From Syntrophobacterales bacterium (GTDB taxonomy: Bacteria > Desulfobacterota > Desulfobaccia > Desulfobaccales > 0-14-0-80-60-11): 13,741 nucleotides of DNA. Below the pieces are notes generated by a model. The model was given only the letters and a program-made list of their open reading frames with translations. It did no database searches and was not told the origin of the DNA. The stretch's first letter is position 1. Each line of letters opens with the position of its first letter. Of the stretch, positions 7,991 to 13,741 are shown one piece after another. The stretch lies in assembly GCA_020052215.1 (NCBI GenBank), contig JAGVPN010000260.1, positions 1-13,741 of the forward strand, written 5' to 3'. The position numbers and the translations under genes were made by a program.

Positions 7991-7998
7991 CCTCCCCT
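7991..7998 (-). promoter_or_regulatory. Shine-Dalgarno that decides the export-lipoprotein start
   Basis: AGGGGAGG on the minus strand, with 8 bases to the TTG at 7980-7982. A GTG two bases downstream of it is too close, and the upstream TTG at 8021 has no comparable site. Confidence 0.6.
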
Positions 7999-8042
7999 TG
8001 AAGGTTACTTTGGGCCTCCAAATTTTTACAATCTATTAGTTT

Positions 8043-8070
8043 ATTATAAGTGTATCTGAAAAACTCTCAA
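8043..8070 (-). promoter_or_regulatory. Sigma-70-type promoter of the exopolysaccharide operon
   Basis: On the minus strand, TTGAGA (8065-8070) is followed after 16 bases by TATAAT (8043-8048). The -10 is a perfect consensus match and the -35 matches in four of six positions. The predicted transcription start is near 8036, leaving a leader of about 50 bases before the favoured export-gene start at 7982. All following minus-strand genes have short gaps, so this is the best candidate for driving the whole operon. Confidence 0.7.
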
Positions 8071-8165
8071 TGTCTTTTTGCATAATTTTACCATTACAGG
8101 GAATTTAAAGATAAATGGAGAAAGCTGCAAAAGTCCAGTTGGGGCTTGATTTGCCAAGCTCTCGA

Positions 8166-8185
8166 GGGCGCAATACCTTGCGCCC
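8166..8185. repeat. GC-rich hairpin, dispersed-repeat type
   Basis: Perfect 8-bp inverted repeat: GGGCGCAA (8166-8173), loop TACC, TTGCGCCC (8178-8185). It stands out from its AT-rich surroundings and resembles short interspersed palindromes. No T-run follows on either strand. Confidence 0.6.
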
Positions 8186-8310
8186 CCACCATAAAGACCA
8201 ATTGTAATTTTATGTTCCATGAACTGCTTTAAACATTGTCTGTAGCGGTCCAATGGGCTTTTCGCAATTTTGCCGAGTCTCAAACAGGAAAAGGTATAGA
8301 TCGTAATTAT

Positions 8311-8327
8311 GGCGGGCAGTGCCCGCC
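8311..8327. repeat. GC-rich hairpin (GGCGGGCA/TGCCCGCC), dispersed-repeat type
   Basis: Perfect 8-bp inverted repeat with a single-base centre: GGCGGGCA (8311-8318), G, TGCCCGCC (8320-8327). The flanks (AATTAT before, CTACC after) resemble a dispersed palindrome seen in many environmental genomes. The copy number in this genome cannot be judged from one window. Confidence 0.6.
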
Positions 8328-8410
8328 CTACCTGGAGCACAACAGCCGGAGCGACTGTTCCACAGAAAACGGCAGGGGAGCGCCAGGCTGCCAGGCCGGC
8401 TCCCGGCAAG

Positions 8411-9007
8411 CTATTGAATAGCCCGGCGCTGTTCTTGCATTTTACTCAGGAGAAACTCGAAAGAGTTGGTGCGGATCACCTGGGCGAACTGGGTCTTGTA
8501 GTTTTGCAGGATGCTGACCCCGTCCACCATAACGTCGTAGAGGACCCATCCCTGGGGAGCCGTGTGCATCAGGTAAGTTACCGGGATGTTCTCATTGGTG
8601 CGGACGATGGCGGTGTCCACCCGGGCTTTATCACCTTCCAGGAGTTCCCGGCCGTACTGGATGTTTTCCTTTTTCAAGAAGTTGAGGACCAGGCGGGTGT
8701 AAGAGTCCTGGAACAGGTAGCCGAAGGTGCGGGTGAATTCCTGCCGCTGGCCGCCATTGAGGCGCTCATCGGTCGGCCCCAGGGAGTCTTTGGCCATCAG
8801 AGCGAAATCGAAGTTGCGCGCAATTATCTGGTGGATAGCCTGGGACCGGGCCTGGGTGGACAGGGCCGGGTCATTTTGGAGGCCCATCACCTGGTCCAAG
8901 ATACCCCGCACGTAACCGGTGGGGGTTTGCGCCAGCGCCGGCCGGGGAGGGCCCAAAAAGGCGACCAGGGTCAGGCTAATGATCCAGATCCAAAGCGGCT
9001 TTTTCAT
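8411..9007 (-). CDS. hpnM: HpnM-like periplasmic MlaC/Ttg2-family protein
   Basis: A 198-aa exported protein. The signal peptide (MKKPLWIWII..., cleavage near ALA-QT at residue 26) precedes a single MlaC-type domain. The family hallmark near the C-terminus is visible: GWVLYDVMVDGVSILQNYKTQF (153-174), followed by a conserved FEFLLSKM helix. By family it is a periplasmic lipid carrier. Its frame overlaps the end of the hpnN-like gene by 32 bases, and its ATG (9005-9007) has AAGGA upstream inside that gene, which indicates coupled translation. The pairing with an HpnN-type RND protein makes hopanoid-associated HpnM more likely than a phospholipid MlaC, since no MlaD/E/F genes are nearby. The substrate is inferred. 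Confidence 0.85.
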   Translation of the reverse strand: MKKPLWIWIISLTLVAFLGPPRPALAQTPTGYVRGILDQVMGLQNDPALSTQARSQAIHQIIARNFDFALMAKDSLGPTDERLNGGQRQEFTRTFGYLFQDSYTRLVLNFLKKENIQYGRELLEGDKARVDTAIVRTNENIPVTYLMHTAPQGWVLYDVMVDGVSILQNYKTQFAQVIRTNSFEFLLSKMQEQRRAIQ

Positions 9008-11789
9008 GGTCTTTCTTCCTTATCAGCTGGGGTAACCACCGCCCCAGGCTGAGGTATGGCCGGAACGCCGGTTGGCGGCGGTAAGTTTTTTCCACCAACC
9101 GGAGGAAAGCCGGCAGAATGCTCAACGAGGTCAGGAGCACACTGAGGCTGCCCACCGTGGCCAGGAGCCCCAGGCTAAAGGTACCCTGATGCCCCGACAC
9201 CATCAAGCTGCCGAACCCCAAGGTGGTGGTCAGGGCCGCCAGGGCTACGCCTTTGGCGGTGCTGGCGGGCAGGGTGATGGCCCGGGCCGATTCCTCCAGA
9301 CGCCACCGGGCCAGAATAATGATCCCGAATTCGATCCCTTCCCCCAAGATCAGCGGCACGAACAGGACGTTGGCCTGGTTGAAGGGGAGGTTCAGCAACC
9401 ACATCAAGTTGACCGTCAGGCCGGTGCCCACCACCAGGGGGATCAGGGCCAGCATGGCCATTTTCAGACTGCGGAATAAGAGCACCAGCATGACGGTAAT
9501 GGCTAACAGGGCCAATCCCGCCGCCCAGAGGATGGCATTGCGGAACCCGAGGGTAAAGCTATAAAGGAGGACCGGGTCGCCCACGGCATTGGGGTCGACA
9601 CTCCAGAGGCTTTGGACAAACTGTTTCAAGGGCCCGAAATTCCAGGTGTCCTCCGAAGGAAAGACTCGGATGAGGTAGGTGCCCTCAGGACTGATGAAGC
9701 GGGTCCGCACCGGGGCGGGCAAGTCCGCCAGGGTAGGGGGCGATGCCGTCAACCCCGTGTCCACATAGCCCCGGAACAGGTCCCAGGTATCTCGCAAATC
9801 CGAGAAAAAATACCGGCCATATTCATCCAGACGCCGGGACGTATCGGGGTCGGCGGCCTGGAGCAGAGGAATAATTTTATTAATGAGCCGGTGGGTCTCC
9901 TCAACTTGCTTCTTGGTGGCAGCCTGATCTTTCTCGAGATTTTTGGCGGCTTCAGCTACTTTAAAATTGATCCGGCCCAAGATCGCGGCCAGTTCCTGGG
10001 GCTCAGGCGGTCCCGCGGGGGCCCCGGGGAAGTTGACGGCATTGAGGATCGGCAGCATCTCCCTGAGGAGCAGCCGCTTTGGCGCCACCTGCTGAGGCAG
10101 AAAGGAGAGGACCGATTCCACGTGAGAGACCGTGGGCAGGCGTTTCAGGGCCTCGCTCCGGGCCGTCAACTCCTCCAGGGAGGCGGTGGCCAGAGCGCCA
10201 TAGGAGGTGGAATACTTGGAATCCTGGATCAGCTTATATTCCCACACCACCGATTCGGTCGTGGGATTCTGCAGATGCAGGGGGTTCAAATCGAACAGCA
10301 CGTAGTGCAGGCTCAGGCCGCCCAGGGCGGTGATCAACACTCCCAGGCCGACCAGGAGACCGGGCCGGCGCCAATGCAGGTGCAAGAACGGCGTGGGGTG
10401 AGGCGGACAATCCTCGGGCGCCGCGGACGGCGAGCATTTTTCCGTAATGGTCACCAGGGCCGGCAACAGGGTTAACGTGGCCACCAGCATCACCAGGATC
10501 CCCATGGCCAGGATCAGACCCAATTCCGCCAGGCCTTTGAAGCCCACAAAAGCCAGGGGCACAAAGGAAACCACGGCGGCCACGCCGGCATACACAATCC
10601 CCGGCGCGGTTTGGCGCAACGTCCGGGTTAACACCTCGGCGCTGCGGTGGCCCGCGGCGCCCTCTTCTTCTTCCAGGCGGCAAAACCAGTGGATGCCGTA
10701 GTCAACGGTGAGGCCCAGCATGAGGGGCGCGAAGATCAAGGAGAGGAGGTTGAGGTGGCCCACCACCAGGGTAACCAGCCCAAAGGTCCAACACAGACCT
10801 ATAACCAGGACCAACCCCTCCACCAGGGTGCGCCTCAGACTTCGGAGAAACAGGATCAGCAGTGCCAACTGGCCGGCCAGGGATAGCCAGGTGGCCAGGG
10901 TGATGTCCTTCATGGAACTGCTCATTTCGTCGGCTTCCAGGGCGTCGGGGCCGGTCACCCCCGCCTCCAGGCCGGGGTACCGGGCTTTGACCTGATCCAC
11001 CACCTTCCTGAGGAGGGCCAGGTCCTGGCTGCGGGAGGCGTACCCCTCGCCTTTCGGAGTCACCAGAAACAAGAGGAATTTGTCATTTTCGGTAAAAAAG
11101 TAGCCTGAGCCATCCAGATCACTCAATTCCTTGGGGAAAAAGCTGGTAAACAGGGGGTCCTGGGGCTGGCGGCCTTCCAGGCCGGCGGAGAGCCCCCGGA
11201 GGGAGGCGTTCAGCAGGGACAGGTCCGGCAGCTCCGGCTTTCCCTTATCTGTCAGGAACCCGGTGAACAGCTCGCCGATCATGGACCGGGTGATCCGGTC
11301 ATTCACCAGCCGGTAAAAGGTGGTCAGGCGCGGGTCGGCGGCCAGGCCCGACAACAGGTCTTGCTGTTTCAGGAGACTGTCTTTGATCTTGTGGAGATCC
11401 TGAGGTTCCAGATAGAGCAGGGCCGACCGTTTGAACCTCTCCGGATCGACGTGATAAAAGAGTTCGGGGAAGTGATCCGGATAGCGCCGCAACTCGGTGG
11501 CCAGGTCATCGGCGAACTTGACGGCCCGCTTGGGATGCCCGTTCTCCACCACCACCACCATCCCGTCCCGGCCCCCAAAGGCCTTGTCCATCTTTTCGGT
11601 CTGTTGGACCAGGCTCTGATTGCTGGCCACTAAGTCGTTGCGGCTGGTGCGAATGGTCAGATGGGTAAAAGTATAATAGACCGAGGCCGCGGCCAGGACC
11701 ACGGCTATTGCCAATAGGGGCCAGGCGCACAGTCGAAAACCGCGCATTAAGGTCGCGCAGGATGATCTCAGTTTGTGGCGATCAGGCAA
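8976..11789 (-). CDS. hpnN: HpnN-like RND/MMPL-family lipid transporter
   Basis: A 937-aa inner-membrane protein with the two-fold RND layout. TM1 (about 23-43) precedes periplasmic domain 1 (45-295), then come TM2-6 (about 299-446), TM7 (about 475-498), periplasmic domain 2 (500-745) and TM8-12 (about 750-895). TM4 carries LGLTVDYGIH (358-367) and TM10 carries LGEGIEFGI (815-823), the acidic positions expected in this family. Length matches HpnN, which in Rhodopseudomonas and Burkholderia is needed to deliver hopanoids to the outer membrane. The start is TTG at 11787-11789, with AGAGG 6 bases upstream; the first in-frame ATG (codon 15) would cut the N-terminal basic stretch. It overlaps the following hpnM. 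No squalene-hopene cyclase or other hpn gene is in the window, so the hopanoid assignment rests on family likeness and the hpnM pairing. Confidence 0.9.
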   Translation of the reverse strand: MPDRHKLRSSCATLMRGFRLCAWPLLAIAVVLAAASVYYTFTHLTIRTSRNDLVASNQSLVQQTEKMDKAFGGRDGMVVVVENGHPKRAVKFADDLATELRRYPDHFPELFYHVDPERFKRSALLYLEPQDLHKIKDSLLKQQDLLSGLAADPRLTTFYRLVNDRITRSMIGELFTGFLTDKGKPELPDLSLLNASLRGLSAGLEGRQPQDPLFTSFFPKELSDLDGSGYFFTENDKFLLFLVTPKGEGYASRSQDLALLRKVVDQVKARYPGLEAGVTGPDALEADEMSSSMKDITLATWLSLAGQLALLILFLRSLRRTLVEGLVLVIGLCWTFGLVTLVVGHLNLLSLIFAPLMLGLTVDYGIHWFCRLEEEEGAAGHRSAEVLTRTLRQTAPGIVYAGVAAVVSFVPLAFVGFKGLAELGLILAMGILVMLVATLTLLPALVTITEKCSPSAAPEDCPPHPTPFLHLHWRRPGLLVGLGVLITALGGLSLHYVLFDLNPLHLQNPTTESVVWEYKLIQDSKYSTSYGALATASLEELTARSEALKRLPTVSHVESVLSFLPQQVAPKRLLLREMLPILNAVNFPGAPAGPPEPQELAAILGRINFKVAEAAKNLEKDQAATKKQVEETHRLINKIIPLLQAADPDTSRRLDEYGRYFFSDLRDTWDLFRGYVDTGLTASPPTLADLPAPVRTRFISPEGTYLIRVFPSEDTWNFGPLKQFVQSLWSVDPNAVGDPVLLYSFTLGFRNAILWAAGLALLAITVMLVLLFRSLKMAMLALIPLVVGTGLTVNLMWLLNLPFNQANVLFVPLILGEGIEFGIIILARWRLEESARAITLPASTAKGVALAALTTTLGFGSLMVSGHQGTFSLGLLATVGSLSVLLTSLSILPAFLRLVEKTYRRQPAFRPYLSLGRWLPQLIRKKDHEKAALDLDH

Positions 11790-11921
11790 AATCTTCCTCT
11801 ACCAGTTAAATCGGCTGTTCAGGGGAAAGGTTGAATCGGCGGCAAAGGTTGTGGCGGCGCGTTCTGGTCGTCCCAGGCCGGGAAGGGCTGCCCTCCCCCA
11901 AGGGTGCTGGCCGAACCGGGA

Positions 11922-11931
11922 CCCCCCCCCC
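11922..11931. repeat. Homopolymer run of ten C (ten G on the hpnN strand)
   Basis: A C10 tract sits about 130 bases before the hpnN start, in its presumed leader. Such tracts slip in replication and are also common places for sequencing error. Confidence 0.9.
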
Positions 11932-11948
11932 AATCTTTTGATATTCCA

Positions 11949-11996
11949 ACTATATTCAGCCCATAAACGAAATAATGTCAAGCAAAATCTTACCCA
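11949..11996 (-). promoter_or_regulatory. Candidate promoter(s) for hpnN-hpnM
   Basis: On the minus strand a perfect TTGACA (11976-11981) is followed by TATAGT (11949-11954), but the spacer is 21 bases, longer than usual. Overlapping it, TGGGTAAGATTTTGCTT (11980-11996) keeps the GG and GC of a sigma-54 -24/-12 element at the right 10-base distance, although the CACG part is not conserved. Either could drive hpnN with a leader of roughly 150 bases or more; neither is convincing alone. Confidence 0.3.
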
Positions 11997-11997
11997 T

Positions 11998-12030
11998 GCC
12001 CCGGCGGCGCCAAACCGGCGCCGCCGGGGC
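11998..12030. repeat. Very stable 14-bp-stem hairpin
   Basis: GCCCCGGCGGCGCC (11998-12011) and its exact complement GGCGCCGCCGGGGC (12017-12030) flank a 5-base loop. There is no T-run on either side, so it is not a standard intrinsic terminator. It lies just upstream of the hpnN promoter candidates and may insulate them, block read-through between the divergent units, or be a dispersed repeat. Confidence 0.75.
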
Positions 12031-12045
12031 TGCGAGAGCAAGAGA

Positions 12046-12075
12046 TTGCAGGCTGAGATACTAACTTAATATACT
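12046..12075 (+). promoter_or_regulatory. Weak promoter candidate for the DUF2156 gene
   Basis: TTGCAG (12046-12051) is followed after 18 bases by TATACT (12070-12075) on the plus strand. The -10 matches in five of six positions but the -35 is poor. It lies about 300 bases before the DUF2156 start and just before the ABC-ATPase relic, so it may equally be a leftover of that gene or chance in AT-rich DNA. Confidence 0.2.
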
Positions 12076-12083
12076 AAAATTAA

Positions 12084-12404
12084 TTTGGTTTTGTAACCGG
12101 GCCGAAACAACCTTGGCTTTGGGGAAATTTTTTGCTTTTCTTTGCAAAGAATTAAGCCTATGGGATGAAAAAACCCGATCATGGTCGGGGCACGGCCCTG
12201 GTCATCGAGCCCGTGGTTTTCTGCCTAGATGCACCCACCGCCCACCTTGACCCCAAGCATGCTGAAATTATTAAATAAATCATCTTTAGCATGAAAATCG
12301 CGAGAAAATCGACCATAATAGTAGGGACGCACGATCCCGCCCAGGCTCGCCGGCCGGGCGATCACCCACGGGTTATGGATCATGGCCAAATCGCTCCCCT
12401 CTAG
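12084..12404 (+). pseudogene. Decayed ABC-transporter ATP-binding protein, C-terminal half
   Basis: One plus-strand frame, read through its stops, gives pieces of an ABC ATPase in the right order. QPWLWG (12108-12125) and AYGMK (12156-12170) resemble the Q-loop region (xxPWLFRGTVxxNVAYGLK). TALVIEPVVFCLDAPTAHLD (12192-12251) resembles ALVIEPxVLLLDEPTAHLD, covering Walker B and D-loop, with the catalytic Glu replaced by Ala. TIIVGTHDPAQARR (12312-12353) matches the H-loop, and VMDHGQI (12372-12392) the C-terminal strand. Stops fall at 12153 and 12276, the signature LSGGQ region is missing by deletion, and the N-terminal Walker A half is gone. The THDxxQARR form is typical of tungstate/molybdate-type importers, which is the most I would say of its origin. 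The relic runs into the start of the DUF2156 gene in another frame. The likeness is by eye, with no alignment score. Confidence 0.65.
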
Positions 12405-13320
12405 CAACTCTGTCGAGCCGGAGCCGGTTTTTCCCCGGTTCAAGCCCCTGGCGTTGTCAGACCGGGAAATATTTCGCACCATCCTCTGGGATTTTCAAGC
12501 CGAAACCTCGGAGCTGAGCTTCACCAATCTTTTTATATGGCAGTCCTATTATGGCTACCAGTGGTCCCTGGACCGGGACCGGCTCCTGGTGGTGAGCGCC
12601 GCTGGTCGAGGCCAGACCTGGGCCCTGCCGCCGGTGGGTCCCCCGCCCCGGGTCGATCTGTGCCGGCAGGTTTTGGTCTGGCTCAGGGAGGAGTGCGGGG
12701 TGGCGGACCCCGCCATTGAGCGGGCCGATTCCCGGCTGGCGGCCGAACTGGCCGGCCATCCCGGATTTGTGGTGGAGCCTATACGAGATCACTTCGATTA
12801 CGTCTACCGCACTGACGATCTCATCAATCTGGCTGGGGGCAAATATCACGCCCAGCGCAACCACATCAACAGTCTGGCCCGGTCTCACCCCTTCCGCTAT
12901 GAACCCTTAGGGGAAGAACACTTGTCAGCCTGTCTGTACCTTTGCGCCAGATGGTGCCAGGTGAAGAGGTGTGAGTGTGATCTTTCCCTCCTGGGGGAGT
13001 GGGAGGCCGTCACTGCCGCCCTGGCCAATTATCAGGCCCTGGAGTTGCAGGGCGGCGTGATTCTCATCAATGACCAGGTGAGGGCTTTTTCCTGCGGGGA
13101 ACTGCTCAATGAGGCCACCGCGGTCATCCACCTGGAAAAGGCCGATCCGGAGTTACGGGGCCTTTACGCCGTCATTAATCAACAGTTCTGCCGGCAGGCC
13201 TGGGCCGAGGTCAACTTTGTCAACCGGGAGCAGGACCTGGGGCAGGCGGGCCTGAGGACGGCCAAAATATCCTACCACCCCCACCACCTGGTGGAGAAAT
13301 TCCGTATCCGCCTGGCGTGA
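12382..13320 (+). CDS. DUF2156 / LPG-synthase C-terminal-like protein (GNAT fold)
   Basis: A 312-aa soluble protein of the family related to the C-terminal catalytic domain of phosphatidylglycerol lysyltransferases. Visible family motifs are ELSFTNLFIW (44-53), DHFDYVYRTDDLINLAGGKY (136-155), HAQRNHIN (156-163), AVIHLEKAD (247-255), NFVNREQDLGQAGLR (278-292) and a terminal SYHPHHLVEKF. There is no membrane domain, so it is not a full lipid flippase-synthase. Its acceptor is unknown; members are thought to move aminoacyl or acyl groups. The ATG at 12382 lacks a clear Shine-Dalgarno, and the first 20 or so residues (Ser/Pro/Glu-rich) overlap and follow the ABC-ATPase relic, so the true start is uncertain. 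A 7-bp GC hairpin (13358-13364 with 13379-13385) follows the stop without a T-run. Confidence 0.88.
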   Translation: MAKSLPSSNSVEPEPVFPRFKPLALSDREIFRTILWDFQAETSELSFTNLFIWQSYYGYQWSLDRDRLLVVSAAGRGQTWALPPVGPPPRVDLCRQVLVWLREECGVADPAIERADSRLAAELAGHPGFVVEPIRDHFDYVYRTDDLINLAGGKYHAQRNHINSLARSHPFRYEPLGEEHLSACLYLCARWCQVKRCECDLSLLGEWEAVTAALANYQALELQGGVILINDQVRAFSCGELLNEATAVIHLEKADPELRGLYAVINQQFCRQAWAEVNFVNREQDLGQAGLRTAKISYHPHHLVEKFRIRLA

Positions 13321-13426
13321 GGGGAGTGGGGGTGGAAGGGAAGCTGGCGGGGAGGGCGGGGGAATTTTTCGTCAGGGCTTCCCCCGGTCCTATCCCAAAA
13401 CAAAATCACCTGGTTCTCAAGGAACT

Positions 13427-13741
13427 ATGAAACGCAACCTCGGCCTTACCGCGGCTTTTCGGCAAGCCAAATGGCTGGCCGCCCTGGGGCTCACCCTGGC
13501 GGCCCTAACGCTGTCCCTGGTTCTGGAGCTCTCCGGGGCCATCCAGCCCTACCGGCTCAAGACCCTGGATGCGCTCTTCCGCCGGGTGCCGTTGCCGGCG
13601 GCCTCGCCCCAGGTGGTGGTGGTGACGGTGGATCAGCCCGACCTGGACTTTTTCAAAACCCAGGGGGTCACCTGGCCCTGGCCCCGGCAGCTCTACGCCC
13701 CCCTCATCGACTATTGCCGGTGGGCCGGCGCCAAGGCGGTG
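13427..13741 (+). CDS. CHASE2-domain sensor protein, N-terminal part (runs off the window)
   Basis: The frame stays open for 105 codons to the window end. A basic N-terminus leads to a transmembrane segment (about 17-37), then the start of a CHASE2 extracytoplasmic sensor domain: KTLDALFR (45-52), VVVVTVDQ (63-70), TWPWPRQLYAPLI (82-94) and AGAKAV (100-105). AAGGA lies a few bases before the ATG. CHASE2 domains feed adenylate or diguanylate cyclases, histidine kinases or serine/threonine kinases, and the output domain is beyond the window. It lies 106 bases after the DUF2156 gene on the same strand, so the two may or may not share a transcript. Confidence 0.88.
   Translation, partial: MKRNLGLTAAFRQAKWLAALGLTLAALTLSLVLELSGAIQPYRLKTLDALFRRVPLPAASPQVVVVTVDQPDLDFFKTQGVTWPWPRQLYAPLIDYCRWAGAKAV

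Larger units (their letters stand above)
8071..8410. other. Non-coding gap between hpnM and the exopolysaccharide promoter
   Basis: About 340 bases with no supported gene. A 121-codon minus-strand frame crosses it (8044-8409), but its translation has no recognisable family, contains both hairpins, and has no Shine-Dalgarno. The gap holds two GC-rich perfect hairpins (8166-8185 and 8311-8327) in otherwise AT-rich sequence, and the promoter lies at its left edge. There is no clear T-tailed terminator for the hpn pair here; the hairpins may perform that job. Confidence 0.6.
11790..12083. other. Divergent intergenic region upstream of hpnN
   Basis: No supported gene. Small frames on both strands lack family likeness and ribosome sites. 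The region holds a run of ten C, weak promoter candidates for hpnN, a very stable hairpin, and AT-rich sequence leading into the ABC-ATPase relic. Confidence 0.6.

Noticed and set aside
8044..8409. 121-codon minus-strand reading frame in the gap after hpnM
   Set aside because: The translation passes through both GC hairpins, has no recognisable domain and no ribosome site. It reads like repeat-derived non-coding sequence.
8309..9052. 247-codon plus-strand frame opposite hpnM
   Set aside because: It is a shadow of the HpnM coding sequence with no family likeness. It also starts inside a palindromic repeat.
9612..10475. 287-codon plus-strand frame opposite hpnN
   Set aside because: It is antisense to a clearly recognised RND transporter. 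Its Gly/Gln/Arg-rich translation is typical of a shadow frame in GC-rich DNA.
12168..12190. Terminator-like minus-strand hairpin (CCCGA/TCGGG followed by six T)
   Set aside because: The stem is only 5 bp, no minus-strand gene lies before it, and it falls inside the ABC-ATPase relic. It is probably chance.
12225..12888. Minus-strand frames of 85 and 143 codons opposite the relic and DUF2156 gene
   Set aside because: No domain likeness, and they overlap a well-supported plus-strand gene.
13358..13385. 7-bp GC hairpin after the DUF2156 gene as a terminator
   Set aside because: The loop is 14 bases and no T-run follows the second arm, so I could not support termination.
1..13741. CRISPR array, tRNA, rRNA or intact insertion sequence
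   Set aside because: No regularly spaced direct repeats, no tRNA- or rRNA-like sequence and no transposase reading frame were seen on either strand.

Overview
The window looks like a stretch of chromosome from a Gram-negative bacterium that makes an exopolysaccharide and transports hopanoids. It is probably a Desulfobacterota (former Deltaproteobacteria) lineage. That guess rests on three things: XrtA/PEP-CTERM-type polysaccharide genes, an HpnM/HpnN pair, and dispersed GC-rich palindromes. All are inferences from recognisable protein families; no rRNA or marker gene is present.

Positions 1-8070 hold an exopolysaccharide export and assembly operon read on the minus strand. A near-consensus promoter at 8043-8070 precedes, in transcription order: a Wza-type outer-membrane export lipoprotein, an outer-membrane beta-barrel protein, a KpsF/GutQ arabinose-5-phosphate isomerase, a Wzz/GNVR chain-length determinant, a CpsD/CapB-type tyrosine autokinase, an ExeA-like AAA ATPase, and a polysaccharide deacetylase that has lost its 5' end. 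Most of these belong to the set that accompanies exosortase XrtA in many genomes. The exosortase and glycosyltransferases are not in the window, and the deacetylase end of the operon looks eroded beside a compound palindromic repeat (18-72). The chain-length protein and kinase would form a split Wzc-like copolymerase. The Wza protein and barrel would carry polymer across the outer membrane. The isomerase suggests a link to Kdo supply.

Positions 8071-8410 are non-coding and carry two perfect hairpins of dispersed-repeat type. Positions 8411-11789 (minus strand) hold an hpnN-hpnM pair, a large RND/MMPL transporter and a periplasmic MlaC-like partner, whose reading frames overlap by 32 bases.

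Positions 11790-12381 are a divergent gap with a 14-bp-stem hairpin, a run of ten C and weak promoter candidates. It also holds what I read as a decayed ABC-transporter ATPase (12084-12404, plus strand), still recognisable by its Walker B/D-loop, H-loop and C-terminal motifs but with in-frame stops and no signature motif. A DUF2156 (LPG-synthase C-terminal-like) gene starts inside the end of that relic. A CHASE2-domain sensor gene begins at 13427 and runs off the end.

Several starts are TTG (isomerase, kinase, Wza, HpnN); Shine-Dalgarno positions support them.
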